From: Bacteroidota bacterium
GTDB lineage: Bacteria > Bacteroidota > Bacteroidia > Chitinophagales > LD1
DNA length: 64,000 nt
Direction of reading: 5' to 3'
Assembly (NCBI GenBank): GCA_016722375.1
Contig: JADKJG010000006.1
Location: 124,001-188,000, forward strand
Under the pieces are notes generated by a model. The model saw only the letters and a list, made by a program, of their open reading frames with translations, searched no databases and was not told the origin of the DNA. Each line of letters begins with the position of its first letter. The first letter of the stretch is position 1. Below, piece after piece: positions 46,487 through 56,595 of this stretch. The position numbers and the translations under genes were made by a program.

Positions 46487-47938
46487 ATGAAAAAAGTTTT
46501 ATTTCTATCAATGCTGTTGGCTGTATCGGCCCTCCAAGCTCAGGATAGTGGACCCCGAAGTTTTACATTAAAGGAAGCCGTTGATTATGCCATTGAGAAT
46601 AACAATGCAGTAAAAAACGCGCGCATTGACGAGCAAAAATCGAAAGCGCGCAACTGGGAAATTCTTACTATGGGCTTGCCTCAGGTAACAGGAAATGTGG
46701 ACTACACGTACTATTTCAAAACACCGATTGTTCCGGCTTTCAATCGATTTTTTTCAGATACAACCGGCGCTTCTGCTCGAGTGCTCAGTTATCAAGCCAA
46801 GCAGGACACGAATATCCGCAACATTCTTTATCAAAGCGCGCTAGACAGTAAAAATCAACAGATTTCGTTTGTATTGCCTAATACTCTATCGGCAGGTTTG
46901 CAATTAAGCCAATTGATTTTTGATGCGCGCTATCTCATCGGTGTAAAGGCCACCAAAGATTTAATGAAAACCAGCCGTTTGTCCCGCGAAATGAGTGAGC
47001 AGGAAATTCGTTATTCGGTTGCGAAGGCATACTATCAGGCGGAGGCAGCTCAGGAGTCAATGAGTTTGCTAGGGGAGAATCTGAAGGTGATAGAAAAACT
47101 ATGGAGCGATACGAAAGCGGTGTTCGCACAAGGCTTAATTGAGGAAATGGATGTGGATCGTTTAGAATTGGCAAAGGCTAATCTGGAAAGCCAAATCAAC
47201 ATTCAAAACCAGATGGCAGAGGTGGGCTTGGCAAATTTGAAATTTCAAATGGGTATGCCGCTTGGTGAAGTCATTGTTTTGAAGGAGCGATTAAATGAAC
47301 TGAAAGATCAGGCAGGCCTGCCGGTAGAAAATAAATTTGATCCCTCTGCACGAATTGAATATGATTTATTGCAGACGGCCATCAAATTGAATGGCTATGA
47401 TGTGAAACAGAAGCAAAGCGGATACGCTCCTTATATGACTGGCTTTTTGAACTATGCTTGGACCGCTCAGACTGAAACCTTTGGCGATATATTTAAGCGC
47501 GATAGTCAAAGTTACCCGGATGGCTCCACCAAGAAAGTCAGCCCTTGGTATTCGCAGGGACTGTTCGGTGTCAGCCTAAAGGTGCCCATCTTTGATTCGG
47601 GTATGAAGCACGCACAAATCAAACAGGCGAAGTTGGAGCAACAGAAGACTAAAAACGATCTGGATAATTTCAAGAATGCTTCCTTACTGCAATATTCAGC
47701 GGCGCAGTCCACCTTCAATGCCGCCCTCTCAGATGAAGTGAACAGCAAAAGGACCTTAGACCTGAGCAAGAAAATCTATGGTAAAAACCAGATCAAATTC
47801 ACCGAGGGGGTAGGTTCCAGTTTTGAATTGTCGCAGGCACAACAGGAGTTCACCACTAATCAGTTGAAATACATTCAAAGCATCATGAACCTCTTGAATG
47901 CCAAAGCTGATTTAGACAAATCCTTAGGAATTAAATAA
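46487..47938 (+). CDS. TolC family outer membrane efflux protein
   Basis: A 483-residue protein with a signal peptide (MKKVLFLSMLLAVSALQAQ). It has the duplicated helical layout of OEP proteins, with FTLKEAVDYAIENNNAVKNA at the start and GVSLKVPIFDSGMKHAQIKQ opening the second repeat. It forms the outer-membrane channel of the efflux pump encoded by the next two genes and begins 19 bp after tetR. Confidence 0.92.
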   Translation: MKKVLFLSMLLAVSALQAQDSGPRSFTLKEAVDYAIENNNAVKNARIDEQKSKARNWEILTMGLPQVTGNVDYTYYFKTPIVPAFNRFFSDTTGASARVLSYQAKQDTNIRNILYQSALDSKNQQISFVLPNTLSAGLQLSQLIFDARYLIGVKATKDLMKTSRLSREMSEQEIRYSVAKAYYQAEAAQESMSLLGENLKVIEKLWSDTKAVFAQGLIEEMDVDRLELAKANLESQINIQNQMAEVGLANLKFQMGMPLGEVIVLKERLNELKDQAGLPVENKFDPSARIEYDLLQTAIKLNGYDVKQKQSGYAPYMTGFLNYAWTAQTETFGDIFKRDSQSYPDGSTKKVSPWYSQGLFGVSLKVPIFDSGMKHAQIKQAKLEQQKTKNDLDNFKNASLLQYSAAQSTFNAALSDEVNSKRTLDLSKKIYGKNQIKFTEGVGSSFELSQAQQEFTTNQLKYIQSIMNLLNAKADLDKSLGIK

Positions 47939-47958
47939 TTCACCAAAATCAAATACGA

Positions 47959-49113
47959 ATGACCATGCAAAAGCGCAACATTCTTTTTTTTCTCGTACCG
48001 GTTCTTCTTTTTACCGCTTGCAGAAATACCGAAGAGAAGGACCTTGCTTCTAAGAAAAAGCAGTTGGCAGAATATAAGTCTAATTTGAAAGAATTGACGG
48101 CTAATATCGAAACACTGGAAAAGCAGATTTCTAAAATGGATACAGCGTTCCTGATCGAGAAAAAGTCGAAGCGCGTTACGGTAGAAGAACTGAAAAAGCA
48201 GGATTTTAAGCACTATATCGAAGTGCAAGGTGTTGTGGATGCTGAGGAGAATATCACCGCGCTGAATCAGCAACCCGGTATTGTTTCTGCTATCTATGTT
48301 AAAGTAGGCGACCGGGTTAGTAAGGGACAGTTGCTTGGTATTACACAAACTACCGCGGCAATAGAAGATCAGTTGAAGTCAGCTCAGGCGCAAACGTCGC
48401 TCGCTGTCACTGCGTTTGAAAAGCAGAAGAACCTTTGGGAACAAAAGATAGGGAGCGAGATTCAATTCCTTCAAGCAAAAACACAAAAGGAAGCTGCTGA
48501 AAGAGGAGTGGACGGACTGAAGAAACAACTGGAAATGACCAAGATTATCGCTCCTATTAATGGAACAGTTGATGCGGTGAACTTGCGCGTGGGCGACATG
48601 GCGGCTCCTAGCCAGTTGATGCCGGGCATCCGCATCATTAATAATGAAAGCCTGAAGGTGAAAGCTAAACTAGCCGACAGTGACTTTGGTAAAATTCGTC
48701 AGGGCGACAAAGTAGAAATCGAATTTCCTGACATTAACAAAACGGTAGAGGCCAGTGTTCATTATGTTTCTAAAACTATTGACCCTCGTTCCCGAACTTT
48801 CGGCGTGGAAATAAAGCTTCCAAACGATCAAAACGAATATGCCGCCAACATGATTGCCAAATTAAAAATCAATGATGTAGTGATGAAAGATGTATTGATT
48901 ATTCCTTCCAATGTCATTCAGCGTTCTTCAGAAGGCGAATATATTTTGGCTGCCCAAACGGAAAACGGTATTAAAAGAGCATACAAGAAATCAGTAGTTC
49001 CCGGCTTGAGTTATAACGGAAGAACTGTGGTGACCAAAGGAATGGAAGAGGGAAATCAAATTATCACTTTTGGTTACAGTGAAGTGGTGGATGGACAGAA
49101 AATTGACTATTAA
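47959..49113 (+). CDS. Efflux RND transporter periplasmic adaptor (MFP) lipoprotein
   Basis: A 384-residue protein with a lipoprotein signal ending LLFTAC. A coiled coil (about 30-60, KKKQLAEYKSNLKELTANI) precedes the usual biotinyl-lipoyl domain (QPGIVSAIYVKVGDRVSKGQ), the hairpin and the beta-barrel (VKAKLADSDFGKIRQGDKV). It links the RND pump to the TolC channel. An in-frame second ATG at 47965 is an alternative start. Confidence 0.93.
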   Translation: MTMQKRNILFFLVPVLLFTACRNTEEKDLASKKKQLAEYKSNLKELTANIETLEKQISKMDTAFLIEKKSKRVTVEELKKQDFKHYIEVQGVVDAEENITALNQQPGIVSAIYVKVGDRVSKGQLLGITQTTAAIEDQLKSAQAQTSLAVTAFEKQKNLWEQKIGSEIQFLQAKTQKEAAERGVDGLKKQLEMTKIIAPINGTVDAVNLRVGDMAAPSQLMPGIRIINNESLKVKAKLADSDFGKIRQGDKVEIEFPDINKTVEASVHYVSKTIDPRSRTFGVEIKLPNDQNEYAANMIAKLKINDVVMKDVLIIPSNVIQRSSEGEYILAAQTENGIKRAYKKSVVPGLSYNGRTVVTKGMEEGNQIITFGYSEVVDGQKIDY

Positions 49114-49156
49114 GAGAAAGGTGGAACTGTTTCCCTTTTTCACGAAAAGATAAATC

Positions 49157-52100
49157 ATGAATACCGAACGTTTAAAAGAACTCAAATTCACCAGTTGGTG
49201 TATTGACAATGCTACCAGCATTTATGTATTCACCCTGATTATTGTCTTTTCCGGATTCTCTATATATCAAAGTCTGCCTAAGGAATTGTTCCCCGATGTG
49301 GTGGTGCCAACTATTTCGATCGTGACGATATATCCCGGTGCTACGCCGGAGGATATTGAAACACTCATCACGAAGCCGATTGAAAAGCAGGTTAAAGGAT
49401 TGAACGGCGTGAAGAAGGTGACGAGCAATTCTCTTTCCGATGTTTCGATTATGACGGTCGAGTTTGGTACGAGTCTTGATCCGGTTGTATGTAAACAACG
49501 GGTAACCGATGCGGTGGCGAAAGGGAAAAAAGACTTGCCGAACGACTTGAAGAATGATCCGCAGATTCAGGAGTTTGACATCAATGAGTTGCCGATTATG
49601 AACATTAATCTCGCCGGCGATTTTCCACTCGATCAGATTAAGAAGTATGCTAAAGACTTGAAAGACCGCATTGAAAGCATGAAGGAAATTACCCGCGTGG
49701 ATATTGTGGGTGGAGTGGATCGTGAAATACAGGTGAACGTGGACATGTATAAAATGACTGCGGCCGGGATTACCTTTATGGATATTGAGAATGCCATTCA
49801 GCGCGAAAACCTGAACATATCGGGTGGTGAGGTGCGCGTAGATGACCTGCGACGCAACTTGCGCGTAACCGGTCAGTTCAAGCAGCCCAAGGAACTGGAG
49901 AATATTGTCATTCGTTCATTTACCGGCACTACGGTTTTTCTAAAGGACATTGCTTCTGTAGAAGACTGGTATGCCGAGAAGCAAGACTTTGCGCAGCTCG
50001 ACCACAAACCGGTGGTCACTTTGAATGTGGTGAAGCGCAGTGGTGAAAACTTGATCAATGCCACCGATCAGATTTATACGATTCTCGACGATTATCAGGC
50101 GAACAAATTTCCACAGGGTCTTCATGTCAAAGTGACCGGCGATACTTCAGAAAATACCCGCGACCAATTGCACGAGTTGTTGAACACTGTGATTCTCGGT
50201 TTTATTTTTGTGGTATTCATTCTCATGTTTTTCATGGGCTTCAGCAATGCCTTCTTTGTGGGTCTTTCTGTTCCGCTCGCCACGCTCGCGGCTTTCCTCT
50301 TCATGCCTAGTTTGGGGATGACGATGAATGTAATGGTACTCTTCTCTTTACTATTGGCTCTTGGAATTGTCGTGGATGATGCTATTGTGGTAATTGAAAA
50401 TACTCACCGGATTTATAACCGTTACGACCTCTCTATTCAAAAGTCGGCGAAGTATGCCGCCGGTGAAGTATTCATTCCGGTTTTGGCGGGAACACTCACT
50501 ACCCTTGCCCCATTCTTCCCGCTGCTTTTCTGGCCCGGCATTGTCGGTAAGTTCATGAGGAATCTGCCTGTCACACTCATTATCACCCTAGGCGCATCTC
50601 TCTTCGTAGCTTTCGTTATGAATCCGGTATTTGCCGTTTCGTTTATGTCTAAGGACGACCACGACAGTAAGCCCAAGTTGAAAGATTATACTAAGGGCTT
50701 CGTATTCTTTGGTGTGATAGCCATCATTGCTTATATCACCAAACATTTCGGGGTCGGCAATTTTGCTTTGTTATTCCTCCTCCTTATTTTGTTTTACCAT
50801 TTTGTATTGCGTCACGCCATCACCGCATGGCAAACTAAGTTGTGGCCGAAGGTTATGAGAGCTTACCGTAAAATGCTTCGTGTTTTCATCAAGGGCTATC
50901 GTCCGCTTTGGGTTCCGCTGGGCGCTTTTGCTTTGTTGATTCTAAGTTGGATGGTGTATCTCTCCACCAAACCGCAGATTGAATTTTTCCCTAGCGGCAA
51001 CCCCAACTTTGTTTACGTCTATTGCAAACTTCCGATGGGTACCGATGCGAATGTTACCGATTCTGTCACCCGCTTGATTGAACAGCGTGTTTACAAGGTA
51101 ATCGGTGAAGACAATCCAGATGTCACTTCGGTTATCTCTAATGTAGGACTTGGAGCCGGCGATCCTCAAAATCCAGATAAAGTAGCGACTCCGAACAAGA
51201 GCAAGGTAACTGTTGCCTTTAAGAAATATGCCCAACGCCAAAAGCCCAATACATCTGTTTGGCTTAATAAAATTCGTGAAGAGTTCAAGAGCGGTGTATC
51301 CGGTGCCGAGATCTCTGTAGAAAAGGAAAGTCATGGCCCGCCGGTGGGGAAACCTATAAACATCGAAATCATCGGCGATGATTTTGCCGAGTTGCAAAAG
51401 CTTTCTAATAAGCTCAAAGGTGAAATTGATAAAGAAGGAATTGAAGGTATTGCTGAATTGAAAAGTGATCTGCAAATCAGTAAACCTGAAATCATTATTG
51501 ATCTTGATAAAGAAAAGATGCAGCGCGAAGGCATCTCGCTGGGCCAGGTAGGGGGTGAACTGCGCACCGCCCTCTTCGGTAAAGAGGCTTCTAAGTTTCG
51601 CGACAAGAGCGAAGACGCTCCTATCCAGCTTCGCCTCCGTGCCGAAGACCGCCGCCACTTAGAACAACTCCTGAATATCAATATATCCTACATGGATATG
51701 AGCATCGGCCAATTCCGCCAAGTGCCGCTCTCTTCCATTGCCACCACGCGATATGACAACTCTATCAGCGTCATCAATCGTAAAAATCAGCACCGCCTCG
51801 TCACGCTTTCTTCCGATGTCACCGACGACCACAGCGCCAACGAAATCATTCCCCAGATTGAACTTATCATCGCCAACATGGATGTCCCCGAGGGTTATGA
51901 CATCAAAATGACGGGCGAACAAGAACAACAAAAAGAAACTTCTGACTTTCTCGGCACTGCCTTCCTTGGTGCTCTTGGCCTTATGTTCCTTATACTCGTT
52001 ATCCAATTCAATTCTGTCATCAAGCCGCTCATCATTTTTACCACCGTTCTCTTTTCTCTTATCGGTATTGCCGTGGGCTTTTCCATCACGCACATGAAGC

Positions 52101-52528
52101 TTTCCATCGTTATGTCCGGTGTCGGCTTGTTCGCGCTAGCAGGTATCGTGATACGAAATGGAATCCTTCTCATTGAATTTATTGACGAAATGCGTGAGCG
52201 CGGATCGGATGTAGAAGAAGCAGTAGTCGAAGGCGGTGCCACCCGTATGACCCCGGTCATTCTCACCGCTGCCGCTGCTATCCTAGGTTTAATACCGCTT
52301 GCTGTAGGGCTGAACATGGACTTTGAAAAGCTATTTTCCGAGTTCAATCCACACTTTTATATCGGTGGCGACAATGTTATGTTTTGGGGGCCGTTGGCTT
52401 GGACCATGATTTTCGGTTTAGTTACGGCCACGTTCCTCACGCTACTTGTTGTACCGGCCATCTACATGTTGGGTCACAAAGTGCGTACACGTCTTAAAAA
52501 ACACATGCCTTGGATTAAACTGCTCTAA
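49157..52528 (+). CDS. Efflux RND transporter permease (AcrB/HAE-1 type)
   Basis: A 1123-residue inner-membrane pump with the RND duplication: about 12 membrane helices and two large periplasmic loops. Proton relay aspartates are in LALGIVVDDAIVVIENTHR (TM4). Other landmarks are TIYPGATPEDIETLITKPIE and GVGLFALAGIVIRNGILLIE. The DD pair and porter-domain motifs favour the drug (HAE-1) branch over heavy-metal pumps, but the substrate is not certain. The C-terminal part from about 51550 uses more C-rich codons than the rest. Confidence 0.94.
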   Translation: MNTERLKELKFTSWCIDNATSIYVFTLIIVFSGFSIYQSLPKELFPDVVVPTISIVTIYPGATPEDIETLITKPIEKQVKGLNGVKKVTSNSLSDVSIMTVEFGTSLDPVVCKQRVTDAVAKGKKDLPNDLKNDPQIQEFDINELPIMNINLAGDFPLDQIKKYAKDLKDRIESMKEITRVDIVGGVDREIQVNVDMYKMTAAGITFMDIENAIQRENLNISGGEVRVDDLRRNLRVTGQFKQPKELENIVIRSFTGTTVFLKDIASVEDWYAEKQDFAQLDHKPVVTLNVVKRSGENLINATDQIYTILDDYQANKFPQGLHVKVTGDTSENTRDQLHELLNTVILGFIFVVFILMFFMGFSNAFFVGLSVPLATLAAFLFMPSLGMTMNVMVLFSLLLALGIVVDDAIVVIENTHRIYNRYDLSIQKSAKYAAGEVFIPVLAGTLTTLAPFFPLLFWPGIVGKFMRNLPVTLIITLGASLFVAFVMNPVFAVSFMSKDDHDSKPKLKDYTKGFVFFGVIAIIAYITKHFGVGNFALLFLLLILFYHFVLRHAITAWQTKLWPKVMRAYRKMLRVFIKGYRPLWVPLGAFALLILSWMVYLSTKPQIEFFPSGNPNFVYVYCKLPMGTDANVTDSVTRLIEQRVYKVIGEDNPDVTSVISNVGLGAGDPQNPDKVATPNKSKVTVAFKKYAQRQKPNTSVWLNKIREEFKSGVSGAEISVEKESHGPPVGKPINIEIIGDDFAELQKLSNKLKGEIDKEGIEGIAELKSDLQISKPEIIIDLDKEKMQREGISLGQVGGELRTALFGKEASKFRDKSEDAPIQLRLRAEDRRHLEQLLNINISYMDMSIGQFRQVPLSSIATTRYDNSISVINRKNQHRLVTLSSDVTDDHSANEIIPQIELIIANMDVPEGYDIKMTGEQEQQKETSDFLGTAFLGALGLMFLILVIQFNSVIKPLIIFTTVLFSLIGIAVGFSITHMKLSIVMSGVGLFALAGIVIRNGILLIEFIDEMRERGSDVEEAVVEGGATRMTPVILTAAAAILGLIPLAVGLNMDFEKLFSEFNPHFYIGGDNVMFWGPLAWTMIFGLVTATFLTLLVVPAIYMLGHKVRTRLKKHMPWIKLL

Positions 52529-52583
52529 GCAATAAATATTTGGGCGGCAACCTAGATTTTACCGAGACATCAAGGTAGAATAT

Positions 52584-52624
52584 GAGGTTTAGAATCATCA
52601 CTCACTGTGGTGAGTTTGAACCTC
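52584..52624. terminator. Hairpin between convergent genes, possible bidirectional terminator
   Basis: Nested inverted repeats GAGGTT / AACCTC and ACTCAC / GTGAGT between the RND pump and the aldehyde dehydrogenase. T-runs are weak. Confidence 0.4.
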
Positions 52625-52630
52625 TTATCT

Positions 52631-54073
52631 TCAACCTGTCTTTATGCAGACATTCTTTAACTCAGTAAAAAAACGCATCGCTTCCCAACCGCCTCGACCT
52701 ACTCCAGAGGCTTTCATGCCGCCGAATGGAGTACGCAAATCGCGCAACAGCCAGCAATTTATCCAGACAATTCCGGATTCAATTTTTTCCGCTACTCTAT
52801 GAGCGCATTTCAAATCGTTGGTCCAGATGGAAGCAGCTAATCCATATTTAACTGAGTTAGCCATCATCAAAGCTTCTTCTTCGGTTTCAAATAGAGTTAA
52901 AGTAACTACCGGTCCGAAAATTTCTTCCTGTTGTGTCCGGCATTTATAATCCAAACCTTCTATGATCGTTGGTTCAATAAAGAAACCGTTAGCACATCTG
53001 CCAGTAAGATTTAATTCATTTCCTCCACAAAGAATTTTTCCACCCTCTTCCTGAGCTAATTGAATGTAAGAAAGAATTTTTTGCTTGTGTTGATGCGAGA
53101 CAATAGCACCGAGTTGGTTAGAGTCATCGTTCGGATCACCAGTTTTCATAGCCTTTACACGAGCTATAAAGGCATCCTTGAATTTTTGATAAATAGATTT
53201 TTGGATAAACACCCGTGAGCCACACAAGCAAATTTCACCTTGGTTTGCAAACGAAGCAGTAACGGTTTGTTTCACCGTTTCTTCAAAATCGCAATCGGCG
53301 AAAACAATGGTTGGGTTCTTGCCACCTAATTCTAAGGATAGTTTTTTAAACATAGGCGCAGCCGTTGCTGCAATTTTCTTTCCGGTTTCCGTTCCACCTG
53401 TGAAGGAAATGGCTTTTATATCTGTATGTTCGACAATGGCCTGTCCGGCTTTACTACCTAAACCGTGAATGATATTTAAAACTCCTTTGGGTAATCCGGC
53501 TTCTACGCAAACCTGTGAAAGCAGATAGGCAGTATAAGGTGTTATCTCGCTTGGTTTGGCTACCACGCAATTACCGGTTGCAATTGCCGGAGCAATTTTC
53601 CAACTGAACAAATAAATAGGAAGATTCCAAGGAGAGATACAACCCACCACCCCAATAGGCTGGCGAAGAGTGTAATTAATCCCCGCTCCGGGCATCTGAT
53701 GACTTTCGGAAGCAAAATGTTGAATGGCGGATGCGTAAAAACGAAAATTGGAGATAGCGCGGGGAATATCTACGGCTCTTGCGAGCTTTAATGTTTTGCC
53801 GTTGTCTTTAGACTCGGCGTTTACAAATTCTTCCAGTCTCTTTTCAATCCCGTCGGCTACGCGCATCAAGATCAGCATCCTTTCTTCCAAACTAGTTTTG
53901 CTCCATGCTTTGAAAGCATTTTTTGCGGCATCAACAGCCAGTTGCACATCTCGCTCATCAGAATCGGGTATCTGTGAATAAACTTCTCCGCTGGCGGGTT
54001 CAAGGTTGTCAAAATATATTTTGGATACCGGCTCAATTAATTCACCGTTGATATAGTTTTTTAGTTGTTCCAT
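52631..54073 (-). CDS. Aldehyde dehydrogenase (2-aminomuconic / 2-hydroxymuconic semialdehyde dehydrogenase-like)
   Basis: A 480-residue NAD-dependent aldehyde dehydrogenase. Catalytic Glu is in KLSLELGGKNPTIVFADCD (about 255), catalytic Cys in FANQGEICLCGSRVFIQ (about 285), and the NAD-binding SFTGGTETGKKIA lies between. The overall pattern (SPWNLPIYLFSWKIAPAIA and GVGRGGWEAMRFFTE) resembles the muconic semialdehyde subgroup, used in tryptophan/kynurenine or catechol breakdown. An SDR gene lies 36 bp upstream on the same strand, a pairing seen in Bacteroidota kynurenine clusters; the rest of that pathway is not in the window. Confidence 0.85.
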   Translation of the reverse strand: MEQLKNYINGELIEPVSKIYFDNLEPASGEVYSQIPDSDERDVQLAVDAAKNAFKAWSKTSLEERMLILMRVADGIEKRLEEFVNAESKDNGKTLKLARAVDIPRAISNFRFYASAIQHFASESHQMPGAGINYTLRQPIGVVGCISPWNLPIYLFSWKIAPAIATGNCVVAKPSEITPYTAYLLSQVCVEAGLPKGVLNIIHGLGSKAGQAIVEHTDIKAISFTGGTETGKKIAATAAPMFKKLSLELGGKNPTIVFADCDFEETVKQTVTASFANQGEICLCGSRVFIQKSIYQKFKDAFIARVKAMKTGDPNDDSNQLGAIVSHQHKQKILSYIQLAQEEGGKILCGGNELNLTGRCANGFFIEPTIIEGLDYKCRTQQEEIFGPVVTLTLFETEEEALMMANSVKYGLAASIWTNDLKCAHRVAEKIESGIVWINCWLLRDLRTPFGGMKASGVGRGGWEAMRFFTELKNVCIKTG

Positions 54074-54109
54074 TTAATGTATAGTTTGATCTTGGTCAGA
54101 CAAAGTATT

Positions 54110-54907
54110 CTATAGACTACTCGTTCTCCCACCATCCACCGGCAGATTGATTCCATTAATATATGCTGCTGCTGGAGAACAAAGAAAAGCGATGACGCTT
54201 CCCACTTCATCTGGCTTTCCAAATCTTTTTAAAGGAATGGTTTTCAGCATTTCTTCTTTTATCATATCTGTACTTATACCGGTAGTTTCACTTTTTGCCT
54301 GAATGAGGCGTTCATGTCTTTCGGTTTCAGTAGCGCCCGGCAATACATTATTGACGGTGATACCATATTCGCCTAACTCATTTGCCATAGTCTTTGCCCA
54401 GTTGGCCACAGCACCTCGAATGGTATTGCTCACTCCAAGATTTGAAAGTGGTTGTTTCACGGAGGTAGATATGACATTGACGATTCGACCGTATCCTTCT
54501 TTCTTCATGCCTTCTATAAATAATTGTGTCAGGACATGATTGCAAATCAGGTGCGATTCAAATGCCTTGATAAATTCATCCGCCTGCGCATCCTGAATCT
54601 TGCCGGACGAAGGTCCACCAGTGTTGTTCACCAAGATATGATAGGTTTTATTTGTTTTTTTGATGTGACGGGTCACCACACTTTTTACTTTCTCAGGATA
54701 CTGGTAGTCCGCAGCCACATAATCATGACGTTGATTACCATCCCCAATAAAACTCAAATCAATCAGGCATTGCATTAAAGCAGGCTCGTCCCGACCTACC
54801 AATGTCACATTTGCGCCCAGTTTCGCCAGTTCAAATGCTGCCGCTCTGCCAATTCCTTTGCTACTGCCACCGACAAAAGCATTTTTACCCTTTAACTCAA
54901 GATTCAT
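54110..54907 (-). CDS. SDR family oxidoreductase with atypical catalytic residues
   Basis: A 265-residue Rossmann protein with the cofactor loop GGSSKGIGRAAAFELAK, NNTGGPSSG in place of the usual NNAG, and C-terminal GINLPVDGGRTSSL. The catalytic YxxxK is absent: the matching segment reads GVSNTIRGAVANWAKTMANE, so Asn and Arg occupy the normal places. This variant recurs in a subgroup of SDR proteins often found beside aromatic-degradation genes. It is probably cotranscribed with the following aldehyde dehydrogenase. Confidence 0.82.
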   Translation of the reverse strand: MNLELKGKNAFVGGSSKGIGRAAAFELAKLGANVTLVGRDEPALMQCLIDLSFIGDGNQRHDYVAADYQYPEKVKSVVTRHIKKTNKTYHILVNNTGGPSSGKIQDAQADEFIKAFESHLICNHVLTQLFIEGMKKEGYGRIVNVISTSVKQPLSNLGVSNTIRGAVANWAKTMANELGEYGITVNNVLPGATETERHERLIQAKSETTGISTDMIKEEMLKTIPLKRFGKPDEVGSVIAFLCSPAAAYINGINLPVDGGRTSSL

Positions 54908-55183
54908 GATGTTATGTTAGCGTGTAAAACTAAAATCAATATGCAATTCGATGGAATTAACTCAAGTCGTGCTAGTTGAGAGAGCGATTTGGTTACTCCA
55001 CACAAAGAAAGTAAATCAGTTCCAGAAAAACCATGGAAAGTAGTTGCCAAACCCATTTGATTTTTCTTGGAAAATAACCAATATCCAACATTTCCGATGT
55101 CAGGTACGTTAATACCTACGATATTGAAATGGACAGGGAAAGGAAAAATTAAAATAATACTATTTGCGATGCAACTGGAAAGG

Positions 55184-56188
55184 TTATTGCTTCTTAAATC
55201 GGAATAAGATATCTGACCCTCTAAAACTGATTTCTTCGGCGTTGCTTTTCTTCAATTTTGAATAAACCGGGCGGATTATATCTTTAATCAATGAAATTGT
55301 TGAACTCTTTATTAGGCTCAACTTTTCCCCTTTCTCCAGAGGCGTAATTTTTTCATCTATTCTAGGATAATCGGGAACGTACACTGGCTCTAATCCCAAA
55401 TCAGAGCCCATTTTTAAAATACTGGTAGTCGTGAAGCAATTAATGTGTTCTAACGGAGCTATTACATTTAATGAATTTGCCGATCCTTTCAGCGCGTCCC
55501 AATCTAAAATAGTTAACAGCTTTTGAATGTTACTTCCGTCAGGAACACAGATTCTGATATATCCGTCACTATTTAAAGAACGTATTAGTTTTTGAAGAAT
55601 GGTGCGCGGATTAGGAACATGTTCAAAAACCTGGTCAGTATTAATAAAATCAAATTTTCTATCACCTATATTGTTGAAATCCAAATTGGAAATCCCATTT
55701 GATTCTGCATAAGCAATTCTTTTAGGAGAAAGTTCGCATCCATAAACATTGCATCCAAAGGCTTTCGCAATTTGCAGCCAGTTTCCCCAACCCATGCCAA
55801 AATCTAATACAGTTATCTTTTTCGGTTTCTTATTTATCAACCGCAGATATCGGTATATTTTTTTCATGTGTACTACATAATAATCTAACGGATAATTCAT
55901 TTCAAAAATCTCAAATGTCTGATCGGGGTCCAGCCATACTTCATACAGCTCATTCATTAATGCATCATTCGGGATTTCAACTTGAAAAACGCAGGTACAG
56001 GAGTTGCATTTTGCTAGAGCATAGTCAGCATCCTTAACTTTTGAATAATCGTAATTGCCTTGCTTAGAATAAAAATTTTGCAGATATTTTTTTAAGACAT
56101 CAGACGAATAGGGCTTTCTGTACACTTCTGTACAATCAGTGCTTTCACACACAGGACATTGGTTGCGGGATTCGAAAAGTGGGCTCAT
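55184..56188 (-). CDS. Class I SAM-dependent methyltransferase with N-terminal zinc ribbon
   Basis: About 334 residues. The N-terminus has CPVCESTDC and a later CNSCTC pair, a four-Cys zinc ribbon as in Methyltransf_13/23-type proteins that modify sugars. The SAM motif is VLDFGMGWGNWLQIAKAFG, followed by YGCELSPKRIAYAES and INTDQVFEHVPNP. I use the ATG at 56188, where homologous proteins tend to start; the frame is open to an ATG at 56245. It stands alone between an SDR gene and rpoC. The substrate is unknown. The 54908-55183 gap before it shows nothing. Confidence 0.82.
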   Translation of the reverse strand: MSPLFESRNQCPVCESTDCTEVYRKPYSSDVLKKYLQNFYSKQGNYDYSKVKDADYALAKCNSCTCVFQVEIPNDALMNELYEVWLDPDQTFEIFEMNYPLDYYVVHMKKIYRYLRLINKKPKKITVLDFGMGWGNWLQIAKAFGCNVYGCELSPKRIAYAESNGISNLDFNNIGDRKFDFINTDQVFEHVPNPRTILQKLIRSLNSDGYIRICVPDGSNIQKLLTILDWDALKGSANSLNVIAPLEHINCFTTTSILKMGSDLGLEPVYVPDYPRIDEKITPLEKGEKLSLIKSSTISLIKDIIRPVYSKLKKSNAEEISFRGSDILFRFKKQ

Positions 56189-56417
56189 CTTTTTTTTTAA
56201 GAGAACCGCCCTGTTTTTATTATACAAAGCGGCTATATCCTGCAATTATACAAAAGTTACAGATTGTATGTTTTTAGGTTATAGTGGCTTCATGGCGTTC
56301 TCAAGAAAATCAAGGTTTTAAGAGGCAAATAGGGTTCTGAGTCGAATTTGACATAGAATGGATTTGTTAGGGGAAAGGCACCCTAACGCAGGATCCGACA
56401 TTTTTTCTTAAAATAGC

Positions 56418-56447
56418 TTGCAAAAGTCGTCTGAGCCTTTATCTTTG
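56418..56447 (+). promoter_or_regulatory. Promoter of rpoC
   Basis: TTG (56418-56420), 19 bp, then TATCTTTG (56440-56447), a perfect TAnnTTTG in the GCGCC context of strong Bacteroidota promoters. It predicts a start near 56453 and a leader of about 140 nt. The leader contains a 33-codon frame (56465-56566, beginning MVANFSSVSMQAG) of unknown meaning. Between 56246 and 56417 I see nothing else. Confidence 0.6.
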
Positions 56448-56595
56448 CGCCTCCATTTTTGAGATGGTAGCCAACTTTTCTTCCGTAAGTATGCAAGCCG
56501 GCAGGCGCGAACACGGAATCCAGGCGTTAATTATCTCGAAAATCAACACCGGACTCGTTGAGTAAAATTTATTTATTCTAAATCTAAATTGCTAC

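Noticed and set aside
50942..51658. 238-codon frame antisense to the RND pump
   Set aside because: The pump is a full-length conserved protein here; the antisense frame has no family features.
56465..56566. 33-codon frame in the rpoC leader as a remnant of rpoB
   Set aside because: Its sequence does not resemble the RpoB C-terminus in any frame; kept only as a leader ORF of unknown meaning.
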